Shown: positions 26,029 through 33,597 of the stretch, piece after piece
Numbering within the stretch: the first letter of the stretch is position 1
Layout: every line of letters begins with the position of its first letter
Assembly (NCBI GenBank): GCA_965200835.1
Contig: OZ241390.1
Location: forward strand, 620,001 to 684,000
Reading direction: 5' to 3'
Source: JAPPFW01 sp965200835
Lineage (GTDB): Bacteria; Actinomycetota; Acidimicrobiia; Spongiisociales; Spongiisociaceae
Length of the DNA stretch: 64,000 nt
Position numbers and translations under genes: made by a program
Notes under the pieces: model-generated
Databases searched by the model: none
Told to the model about the DNA's origin: nothing
The model's input: only the letters and a program-made list of their open reading frames with translations

Positions 26029-28076
26029 GCCTCGACTGCCTCTTCAACCCGGCGCGGGTGGCGGTAGTAGGGGCGTCCGAGCAACCGGGAAAGGTCGGGT
26101 GGGTCCTGTGGCGCAACCTGTCGTCCTTCGAGGGCGAGCTCATACCTATCACTCGCTCGTCGGCGACCGTCGGCGGGATCAGGGCCTTCCCCTCCCTGCT
26201 GGAAGTCGAGGGCAACCTGGATCTGGCGATCCTGGCCGTCCCTGCCCGAGCCGCGCCCGCCATAGCCCGCCAGGCGGCCGCCCGAGGGGTGGGTGCCCTG
26301 GTGGTCCTGGCCGGGGGTTTCGCCGAGACCGGAGAGGAGGGCGCCGCTCTCCAGGCGGAGTTGGTCGAGGCGGCAGGACCGGTACGGATCGTCGGACCCA
26401 ACTGTTTCGGGGTCCAGAACATGTCCCAGCGGCTCAATGCCTCCATCACCCCGGCCGGTGACCACGAGCCGGGAGGTATCGCGCTGATCACCCAGTCGGG
26501 GGCGTACGGGATGGCAATCCATGCCATGGCGCCCGACGAGCACCTGCGTTTCGGAAAGGTCTACTCGTCCGGGAACAAGGCCGACATCACCGACGATGAG
26601 GTGATCCGGTACCTGCACCGTGACCCGGAGACCGAGGTCATCTGCTTGCTGGCCGAATCGGTGACCAGCGGGGCCGAGCTGTCATCCGCTATCCGGGCGG
26701 CTTCGCCGAGCACGCCGGTGGTGGTGGCCAAAACCGGGCGCTCGGAAGCCGGTGCCCGAGCCGCTCAGTCTCATACCGGATCCCTGGCGACCAACCAATC
26801 CATCTTCCAAGCGGCCATGGACCAGGCTGGGGCGATCACGGTTCGCTCCGGCTTGGAAATGCTGGACGTGGCCAGAGTGCTGGCCGGGCAGCCTCTGCCG
26901 GGCGGGAACCGGGCGGCGATCATCACCAACTCGGGTGGGACCGGGGTGGAGATGGTGGACATGCTGGCCGACGAAGGTGTCGAGGTGCCCACTCTGTCCG
27001 CTCCGCTCAGGGGGCGGATTGCGGAGCGCCTTCCCGCCTTCGCCAGCGCCGCCAACCCGGTGGACATGACACCCATCTGGCCCCGGTTCGCCGAGCTGTA
27101 TCCCTGGCTGGTCGATCTGCTGGCCAGGTCGGGCGAGGTGGACCTGGTGATCCCGGTTCTTCTGCAGAGGGCGGCGATGGACGAGGCCAACTTGACCGCC
27201 ATCCGTGAGACCGTCGAGAGGCTGCGAGCGGATGGCGTGGAAGTACCGGTGTACTGCTGCTGGGTGGCCCCGCGAGCGGAGCGCGCCAAAGCCGGCATCC
27301 TGCAGGAAGCTGGGATCCCGTGCCTGGAATGGCCGGAACGAACCGCCCGAACCATCGGTCACGTAACACGCTACGCCCGCAACCGCCCGGCCATCCTCCC
27401 CCGCCCCGTCCTACCCCTCCCCCGGCCGACCGGCCTTCCTCCCGGGCCGGTCCCTCCGATGGAGGCGGCTTCCCTGCTGGCCGGGCTCGGGATAGCCATC
27501 GCCCCCAGCCGGGTCTGCCGGAGCGCCGCCGAAGCGCGATCCGCCGCTGCCGCTATCCGGGGCCCGGCCGTGCTCAAGACGGCCGAGACCTCCGTCGCCC
27601 ATCGAACTGAATTGGGCGGGGTCCGGGTGGGCCTAGAAAGCCCCGACGAGATCGCGGCGGCCTACCGGGACCTGTCCCGGCTCGGGCCCGAGGTGCTGGT
27701 CCAGCCACAGCTATCGGGCCTCGAGATGATGGTGGGAGGATTACGGGATCCGTCCTTCGGCCCGGCGGTTATGACCGGCCTGGGCGGGACGGTGGTAGAA
27801 CTGCTGCAAGATGTGACCTTTGCCCTCGCTCCCGTCACGGAGGAGGAGGCGATCGGGATGATCGAACGGCTGAAAGGCTTCCCGCTATTGTGCGGATATC
27901 GGAACCGGCCCCCGGTAGAACTTGGCCCCCTTGCCGCTGTGATAGCCGGGGTAAGCCGTTTGCTGGCTAGCCACTCCGACATCGCGGAGATGGATCTGAA
28001 CCCGGTTATGGTCACAGAGACCGGGGCGATCGCGGTCGATTGGAAGATATATATAGCAGAGTCCGATGGTCGGTAA
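26025..28076 (+). CDS. NDP-forming acyl-CoA synthetase (ACD type)
   Basis: 683 aa, fused alpha-beta type. It has an N-terminal CoA-binding Rossmann domain (PARVAVVGASEQPGKVGWVL), a succinyl-CoA-ligase-like domain with the phospho-histidine motif SHTGSLA (about residue 248), a second ligase-CoA domain, then a C-terminal ATP-grasp domain (about 460-680, LKTAETSVAHRTELGGVRVG). It interconverts acyl-CoA + ADP + Pi and acid + CoA + ATP. The GTG start overlaps the CoA-transferase beta stop. In this operon it could either save ATP from an acyl-CoA or provide the CoA donor for the transferase; acetate or acetoacetate are the obvious acids. Confidence 0.85.
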   Translation: MSLDCLFNPARVAVVGASEQPGKVGWVLWRNLSSFEGELIPITRSSATVGGIRAFPSLLEVEGNLDLAILAVPARAAPAIARQAAARGVGALVVLAGGFAETGEEGAALQAELVEAAGPVRIVGPNCFGVQNMSQRLNASITPAGDHEPGGIALITQSGAYGMAIHAMAPDEHLRFGKVYSSGNKADITDDEVIRYLHRDPETEVICLLAESVTSGAELSSAIRAASPSTPVVVAKTGRSEAGARAAQSHTGSLATNQSIFQAAMDQAGAITVRSGLEMLDVARVLAGQPLPGGNRAAIITNSGGTGVEMVDMLADEGVEVPTLSAPLRGRIAERLPAFASAANPVDMTPIWPRFAELYPWLVDLLARSGEVDLVIPVLLQRAAMDEANLTAIRETVERLRADGVEVPVYCCWVAPRAERAKAGILQEAGIPCLEWPERTARTIGHVTRYARNRPAILPRPVLPLPRPTGLPPGPVPPMEAASLLAGLGIAIAPSRVCRSAAEARSAAAAIRGPAVLKTAETSVAHRTELGGVRVGLESPDEIAAAYRDLSRLGPEVLVQPQLSGLEMMVGGLRDPSFGPAVMTGLGGTVVELLQDVTFALAPVTEEEAIGMIERLKGFPLLCGYRNRPPVELGPLAAVIAGVSRLLASHSDIAEMDLNPVMVTETGAIAVDWKIYIAESDGR

Positions 28077-28121
28077 CCATCGATACCGTCCCGTCGGCCA
28101 ACACGGACGGAGGTGATGAGA

Positions 28122-29705
28122 GTGGCAACCAGGACCCTCACCCCCTGGCACATCCGGGCGCAGGACCCGCTGAGCATCCATGACTGGGGACCTGAGATCG
28201 ACTCCATGCTGGAGGATCCGTCGGACAACCGGGTGGTGTTCAATGTGGACGAGCACGATCAGCGACCCTACGACGCCATCTTCCTAGGAGGGGGTGCCGC
28301 CGGAAGGTTCGGGTCGGCTTACATGCGAGCCATGGGTGGTCGCCAGCTGATCATCGACCGCTGGCCCTTCCTGGGCGGGTCCTGCCCCCACAACGCCTGC
28401 GTCCCCCATCACCTGTTCAGCGAGGTCGCCGCGGAACTCATGCTGGCCCGCACGTTCAGCGGCCAGTTCTGGTTCCCCGACCTCGACGGGAAGATCACCT
28501 CCATAAAGGAAATCGTCGACCTGTTCCGGGCGGGCCGGATCGCCCCCCATGCCATCATGAACTTCCAGAGCAAGGAGCAACTGGACCTCGAATACGTGCT
28601 GAACGCGCCGGGCACCATCCTCGACTCTCACACGGTGGAAGTGGCCGGCCGGGTGTTCACCGCCAAAAACCTGATCCTGGCGCTCGGTGCCCGTCCCCGA
28701 TCCCTCGACTGTCCGGGCGCCGACCTGCACGGGGTCTACACCTACGAGAGCCTGGTGGAGGACCTCGACTACGAACCGGGCGACACGGTGGTAGTGCTAG
28801 GCGGTTCCAAGACGGCGGTCGAATACGGCTCGTTCTTCCAGGCCACCGGGCGGCGGACCATCATGGTGGTGCGCTCCCAGCTGTTGAAGCTGCTGGAGGA
28901 TGCCGAGACCCGCCACTACGTGATCACCATGATGGAAGAGCAGGGCATGGAGATCTGGGAAGGCTCGATCGCCACCGAGATCCACAGCGACGGGAACGGC
29001 AAAGTGTCGGGCATCACCGTCTCGACCCCTGACGGCTCCCGCTACATCGAGACCGACTTCGTATTCCACGGCCTCGGGGAGATACCCAACTCGGAGATGG
29101 CCGCCGACGTGCTGGGCGTGAAGCTCAACGACGACGGCACCATCCAGGTCAACCCCCAGATGCAGACGTCGGTCCCCAATGTGTACGCCATCGGAGACCT
29201 GATCGGCCCGCCGATGGAGATGTTCAAGGCTCGCAAGTCGGGCATGTACGCCTCCCGCCACATCATGGGCGAGGACATCCACTACGAGTTCAAGGAATAC
29301 CCCGACTTCCTCCACACCCACTACGAGGTGAGCTGGTTCGGAATCGGCGAAGAGGAGGCCCGGGAGCGGTACGGGAAGGTGACGATCATCAAGATGCCGC
29401 CCGACTCGGAGGATGGCTGGGAGGTCGCCCTGCCCGCCACCGACCGGATGATGCTGTATGCCTTCGCCAAGCCCCGCATGTCAGGCTTCCAGAAGCTCAT
29501 CATCGACTCCACCTCCCGGCGGGTGGTCGGGGCCCACCACGTCGGTGCGGGAGCCCGGGACGCCTTCCAGTACCTGTTCCAGCTCTACCGGCGCGGCCTC
29601 ACCGTGGATCAACTGGCAGAGATGGACGAGCTGTTCCTCAACCCGACCCACTTCATCCAGCTCTCGCGACTCCGGGCCGGGAACAAGAACCTGCAGGACC
29701 TGTGA
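28122..29705 (+). CDS. xecC: 2-ketopropyl-CoM oxidoreductase/carboxylase (2-KPCC)
   Basis: 527 aa disulfide-oxidoreductase-family flavoenzyme (XecC is about 523). It cleaves the CoM thioether of 2-ketopropyl-CoM with NADPH and carboxylates the enolate to acetoacetate. FAD motif is AIFLGGGAAGRFGSAY, the redox pair is CPHNAC (Cys88, Cys93 in this numbering), and the NADPH-fold motif is VVVLGGSKTAVEYG. Most telling is the C-terminal ELFLNPTHFIQLSR: the Phe and His that set 2-KPCC apart from glutathione-reductase-like enzymes are conserved. GGAGG at 28109-28113 fits the GTG at 28122 (8-nt spacing) better than the ATG at 28116. Its stop overlaps the ComA gene. Confidence 0.94.
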   Translation: MATRTLTPWHIRAQDPLSIHDWGPEIDSMLEDPSDNRVVFNVDEHDQRPYDAIFLGGGAAGRFGSAYMRAMGGRQLIIDRWPFLGGSCPHNACVPHHLFSEVAAELMLARTFSGQFWFPDLDGKITSIKEIVDLFRAGRIAPHAIMNFQSKEQLDLEYVLNAPGTILDSHTVEVAGRVFTAKNLILALGARPRSLDCPGADLHGVYTYESLVEDLDYEPGDTVVVLGGSKTAVEYGSFFQATGRRTIMVVRSQLLKLLEDAETRHYVITMMEEQGMEIWEGSIATEIHSDGNGKVSGITVSTPDGSRYIETDFVFHGLGEIPNSEMAADVLGVKLNDDGTIQVNPQMQTSVPNVYAIGDLIGPPMEMFKARKSGMYASRHIMGEDIHYEFKEYPDFLHTHYEVSWFGIGEEEARERYGKVTIIKMPPDSEDGWEVALPATDRMMLYAFAKPRMSGFQKLIIDSTSRRVVGAHHVGAGARDAFQYLFQLYRRGLTVDQLAEMDELFLNPTHFIQLSRLRAGNKNLQDL

Positions 29706-30565
29706 ACCGACGGCCGCCACCCGGATGGTACGAGCTGGCCATCACCGAAGAGGTTCGCACCATCCGGTCGGCCAAGCCGCGTACCAGCGGCGTCACGATG
29801 GTCATCGATACCGGCCTGGGATGGTCACAGACCCAGGACATCCTCGACATGGCCGGCCAGTGGATCGACCACTGGAAGCTCAGCTTCGGCACCTCGGCCC
29901 TAGTACCGGAGCCTTTCCTGCAGAAGAAGCTGGAGCTGATCAACTCGACCGGGACGCTCACCTTCCCGGGAGGGACCCTGTTCGAGGCCGCCACCGCTCA
30001 TCGGCATTGCCGCCACTACATGCGAGCCGCTCGCCGGATGGGATTCACCGGGGTGGAGATCTCGGAGGGGACCTTCGACCTCCCGGTTGAGCGGAGGCGG
30101 AGGGCGGTGGAATGTGGGCTCGAGGCGGGCCTCATAGTGATCACCGAGGTCGGTAAGAAGGATCCGGCCGGCCAACCCTCCCCCGGCGAGCTGGCAGAAC
30201 AGGTGGTGCTCGATCTCGCCTGGGGAGCATCCTGGGTGGTGATGGAAGGCCGCGAGTCAGGGACTGGAGTGGGCGTGTTCGACACCGCCGGCCAGGTGGA
30301 TATGAGGGCCGTCGAGACGGTCGCTGAGCGAATCGGCGCGGCCGGAAGCCGGCTGGTCTGGGAAGCACCCCTCAAGGAGCAGCAGACCGTTCTAATCGAC
30401 CGGTTCGGAGTGAACGTCAGCCTCGGAAACATCTCGCCCGAGCGGGTCCTGGCCCTGGAAGCGCTCCGTTCCGGGCTTCGCTACGAGACGTTGAGATCGG
30501 TCACCGCCCGCCTGGCGGAGCAGCAAGTGCTGGACATAGACCGGCCCGAACCGCTGGATAGCTGA
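29702..30565 (+). CDS. comA: Phosphosulfolactate synthase (ComA; XcbB1 type)
   Basis: 287 aa TIM-barrel protein of the ComA family; it adds sulfite to phosphoenolpyruvate to form (R)-phosphosulfolactate, the first step of PEP-dependent CoM synthesis. Landmarks are TMVIDTGLGWSQTQDIL, the KLSFGTSALVP segment, a central GFTGVEISEGTFDLP and VVMEGRESGTGVGVF. The GTG start overlaps the 2-KPCC stop by 4 bp, so cofactor synthesis is translationally coupled to the enzyme that uses and releases CoM. It is the last gene of the rightward operon; the remaining CoM genes are in the leftward run. A bacterial ComA homologue away from CoM genes can belong to spore or sulfolactate metabolism, but context rules that out here. 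Confidence 0.92.
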   Translation: MNRRPPPGWYELAITEEVRTIRSAKPRTSGVTMVIDTGLGWSQTQDILDMAGQWIDHWKLSFGTSALVPEPFLQKKLELINSTGTLTFPGGTLFEAATAHRHCRHYMRAARRMGFTGVEISEGTFDLPVERRRRAVECGLEAGLIVITEVGKKDPAGQPSPGELAEQVVLDLAWGASWVVMEGRESGTGVGVFDTAGQVDMRAVETVAERIGAAGSRLVWEAPLKEQQTVLIDRFGVNVSLGNISPERVLALEALRSGLRYETLRSVTARLAEQQVLDIDRPEPLDS

Positions 30566-30627
30566 CCACCCCGCGGTCCTCTCCCACACCAGTGCTCTTG
30601 CGATCGGGCCAGGGCTAACGTGGCGGC

Positions 30628-31473
30628 ATGACCACCTCCCAGCTGATCGAGGAGCACTGGGAAAACCCCTGGCCGACCAGAGCCGCTGCCCTGGAGACCG
30701 CCCGGACCGTAGCCGAGCAGGCTCGTCGCGTATACGGTGATCAGCTCGCCGGGGTGTGGTTGTACGGCTCGCGTGCTCGGGACGACTGGCGGGCCGACTC
30801 GGACCTAGACATCCTGATCGTCAAGACTTCCGAGGATGCGGACCCTCAGGACCTGCTGGCTGACGAGGTGCAACGCCTCCTGGCGAGCCATCTCCCCTTG
30901 GCCGAGTCGATGGGATTGTCGTTGATGGTGGGTTATGTGGACCAGATGAGCTCGTGGGATACTATGTTCTACCGAAGTATTCGAGAGTATGCGTTGCTTA
31001 TCGATGGTGACATAGGTTTCCGTCCTGGGCCCCACCAACCGTCGGCGACGGCTGCCATGACCCATCTGGACGAAACACTTCTCCTGCTGGAGGATGCTGA
31101 GCAGTACCTTGCCTTTGCTGAGGACAACCAGCAAGGCGGCATGTACCCGGTGGCCGTGTCCCTGTCGTATTACGCGGCCCTCCACGCTGCCAAGGCGGTG
31201 CTCGCCTACCACCGGGACGCTGCCAAGACACACAAGGGAACCCATGCACTGTTCAGGCTTCACGCCGTTCGCCGGTCTGATTTCCCGAACGAGGTTGCCG
31301 GTCTCCTAGCCCAGCTTGCCGAAGAGCGAGGCGGAGCCGACTACCACGGACCTACCCGCCGGGCATTGACCGAGACCGACGCCGCCAACTCCATCAGCAA
31401 GGCCAAGACCTTCGTGAGCGAGGTGCAAGCCTGGTTCGACCGCCATCACAAGTCAGACCTGGCGCAGCGGTAG
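30628..31473 (+). CDS. Nucleotidyltransferase-HEPN fusion protein (MNT-HEPN)
   Basis: 281 aa. The N-terminal half is a minimal nucleotidyltransferase: WLYGSRARDDWRADSDLDIL gives the GS and DxD metal residues. The C-terminal ~130 residues form an all-helical HEPN-type domain with a conserved Arg-x5-His motif (RDAAKTH), the RNase signature of HEPN toxins. MNT and HEPN proteins usually form separate antitoxin/toxin pairs in which MNT AMPylates HEPN; here both are in one chain. Fused forms also occur as sugar- or antibiotic-modifying NTases, so function is uncertain. It follows the CoM operon after a 62-bp gap with its own TAACGT-like -10 next to the ATG. Confidence 0.8.
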   Translation: MTTSQLIEEHWENPWPTRAAALETARTVAEQARRVYGDQLAGVWLYGSRARDDWRADSDLDILIVKTSEDADPQDLLADEVQRLLASHLPLAESMGLSLMVGYVDQMSSWDTMFYRSIREYALLIDGDIGFRPGPHQPSATAAMTHLDETLLLLEDAEQYLAFAEDNQQGGMYPVAVSLSYYAALHAAKAVLAYHRDAAKTHKGTHALFRLHAVRRSDFPNEVAGLLAQLAEERGGADYHGPTRRALTETDAANSISKAKTFVSEVQAWFDRHHKSDLAQR

Positions 31474-31593
31474 AGCGGTCCGCCGTTGGTAGGGGTGACA
31501 ACTTCCCATCCAAACCTGCCATGAACCTAGTCCGATCGCGATACCCACGCCATGGCAGTCAAGTCGCTAACGCCCCGACCTTAGGGTCGGCGC

Positions 31594-32177
31594 ATGGACA
31601 CAGCCGGGACGGTGGCGGCCGTCCTCACAGTCCCGGTGGTTACCCTCGGGCTCCTTGCGCCAGGCGTGGAGAACACCCCGCTGATCCAAGCGGCGGAGAG
31701 GTCCATCTGGCTGGTGTTCGCAGCCCACTTCGTCTGGTCACTGGCCCGGGCAGAGGCTAACGGTCTCCGGCGGATCGTGTTCTGGTTGGACGCCTTCATA
31801 GTGATCGTCTCCTTTCCAGTCCTGCCCGGACTTCTCGATGCGGTCCGCCTGCTCCGCCTCCTCGGAGCCACGCGAGTGGTGGCGGTGTGGCGTCGAGCCC
31901 AAGCGGTCCGTCGCCTGCTCCGTCATAAGGGAGTGGGCCTCGCTCTCGGTCTGGCCTTCCTACTAGTGCTGGTGCTTGGTGCAGCACTGGCCCGTCTCGA
32001 GGACGGCTACTCACTGATGGACGGGGTCTACGGTTTCATCGTGCCCCGTCACTACGGTCGGCTACGGTGACCTGGCACCGGTCAGCACGGGCGGCAGGAT
32101 GCCCATGCCAGAAGGACCTGGCGGAGATCCGGGCTGCACTGTCGCGGATCGAGGACCGAAGGGTGTCTTCTGATTGA
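31594..32177 (+). pseudogene. Voltage-gated-type potassium channel remnant
   Basis: From the ATG at 31594 the frame codes for S1-S5-like helices (VTLGLLAPGVENTPLIQAA, FWLDAFIVIVSFPVLPGLLD with an Arg-rich LLRLLGATRVVAVWRRAQ, then LALGLAFLLVLVLGAALARL) and stops at 32070. The selectivity filter TTVGYGDLAPVSTGG is encoded next, but in another frame beginning at about 32051, and the C-terminal helix (QKDLAEIRAALSRIEDRR) is in the third frame from 32109 to 32177. The S6 helix between the filter and the tail is missing. So the gene has a frameshift near 32040-32050 and an internal deletion near 32100. Confidence 0.82.
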
Positions 32178-32208
32178 ATCCTTCAGAGAGGTAGATCAAC
32201 TCAGACAT

Positions 32209-32273
32209 CGATTTGGTATCACAAAGATCCGACTTTTGGGATCATAAGTTCCCGACTTTTGGTATCATAGAGG
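32209..32273 (+). repeat. Three tandem operator-like repeats upstream of the DUF4143 ATPase
   Basis: Three imperfect units begin at 32209, 32230 and 32253 (consensus CGACTTTTGGKATCAT, followed by A-rich bases). The last unit contains TATCAT (32263-32268), which could be the -10 of a leaderless promoter because the ATG is at 32275. This suggests an autoregulatory site. A two-unit relative is at 35886-35926. Confidence 0.6.
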
Positions 32274-32274
32274 T

Positions 32275-33552
32275 ATGCGTCGCTACATCCCTCGGATCGT
32301 GGATTCGCAACTCGGAGTACTGATCAACGGTCTACCCGCCTTGGCCATCGACGGGCCGCGGGCGATAGGCAAGACCGAGACCGCCAAGCGCTACGCGCAC
32401 ACGGTTCATGCACTAGACGACCCAATGCAACGAGAAATCGCATTTGGGGATGTCTCCCGCCTGCTGTCGGGTACCCCTCCCGTGCTCATCGATGAGTGGC
32501 AGCGCATCCCCGAGGTGTGGGATTTGGTGCGTCGCGCGGTCGACAGGCAGCCGAGCGCGACCGGACGGTTCATCCTCACCGGCTCGGCGACGCCGGTCGA
32601 GGCACCGACTCACCCAGGAGCCGGACGCATCGTGCGGGTACGGATGCATCCGCTTGCCTTGGCGGAACGGGAGCGATGCCCGCCGACGGTAAGCCTCGCC
32701 GAGTTGCTCAGCGGGCACCGACCCTCACTCGAGGGTGACTCGTCCCTGAACCTGCGGGACTATGCCTCTGAGATCGTTGGATCCGGACTTCCGGCAATCC
32801 GCGGCCTGCCCGACGTGCTGCGCAATGCACAACTCGACAGCTACCTCGACAACATCATTGAATACGACGTGGGCGAGTATGGCCGAACGGTTCGTGACCG
32901 GATGGCCTTGCGCAGCTGGCTAGCCGCCTACGCTGCGGCTACCTCTACACCCACTTCGTACGCCCGGATCGCCGGGGCCGCATTGGGTCGCAATGGCAAC
33001 ACCCCGGCCAAGAACACCGTCAGCTTCTATCGACGAACGCTCGAAAACCTGTGGGTGCTATCTGACCAACCCGGATGGCTTCCGACCACGAACCGGATGC
33101 GACGCCTTACCACCGCACCCTCTCATCACCTGGCCGATCCCGCGCTAGCTGCTCGGCTTCTCGGGCTCAGCGCCGAAGCTCTAATCGACGGGCGGGAACC
33201 AGCCGGTCGCAGGGTTCGCGATGGCCCGATGCTTGGTGCTCTCTTCGAGTCGCTGATGGTGATGTCGGTGCGGGTGTACGCCCAAGCGAACGATGCCCGG
33301 GTGTCTCACTTCCGCACCAAAGGAGGCGAGCGGGAAGTCGACATCATCGTCGAGCGCCGCGACGGTGGGATCGTCGCTCTTGAGGTAAAGCTGGCCACCT
33401 ATGCGAGAGACAGCCACACTCGTCACTTGCGGTGGCTACGCCGGCAGCTGGGGGATCGATTACTCGACTCAGCAGTCATCACCACCGGGTCAGCCGCCTA
33501 CCGGCGCGCCGACGGAATCGGGGTGATCCCCGCAGCACTGCTCACCGCCTAG
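32275..33552 (+). CDS. AAA_14/DUF4143 ATPase
   Basis: 425 aa. The N-terminal AAA domain has a variant Walker A (DGPRAIGKTETAKRYA), a Walker B-like PPVLIDEWQRIPEVW and the sensor region RFILTGSATPVEA. The C-terminal DUF4143 half ends in a PD-(D/E)xK-like block (GGEREVDIIVERRDGGIVALEVKLA). These ATPases are common, often laterally acquired, and lack a defined role; some are linked to defence or toxin-antitoxin-like loci. The promoter region is made of tandem repeats. It lies between a decayed channel gene and a convergent membrane protein gene. Confidence 0.87.
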   Translation: MRRYIPRIVDSQLGVLINGLPALAIDGPRAIGKTETAKRYAHTVHALDDPMQREIAFGDVSRLLSGTPPVLIDEWQRIPEVWDLVRRAVDRQPSATGRFILTGSATPVEAPTHPGAGRIVRVRMHPLALAERERCPPTVSLAELLSGHRPSLEGDSSLNLRDYASEIVGSGLPAIRGLPDVLRNAQLDSYLDNIIEYDVGEYGRTVRDRMALRSWLAAYAAATSTPTSYARIAGAALGRNGNTPAKNTVSFYRRTLENLWVLSDQPGWLPTTNRMRRLTTAPSHHLADPALAARLLGLSAEALIDGREPAGRRVRDGPMLGALFESLMVMSVRVYAQANDARVSHFRTKGGEREVDIIVERRDGGIVALEVKLATYARDSHTRHLRWLRRQLGDRLLDSAVITTGSAAYRRADGIGVIPAALLTA

Positions 33553-33597
33553 CCGTGGTATGTCGCGAGGATGAGGATTTTGTCGGGCAAGCGTTGC

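Noticed and set aside
28122..29705. Generic mercuric reductase or dihydrolipoamide dehydrogenase
   Set aside because: The redox motif is CPHNAC and the C-terminus has the Phe and His (FLNPTHF) of 2-KPCC instead of the usual His-Glu pair.
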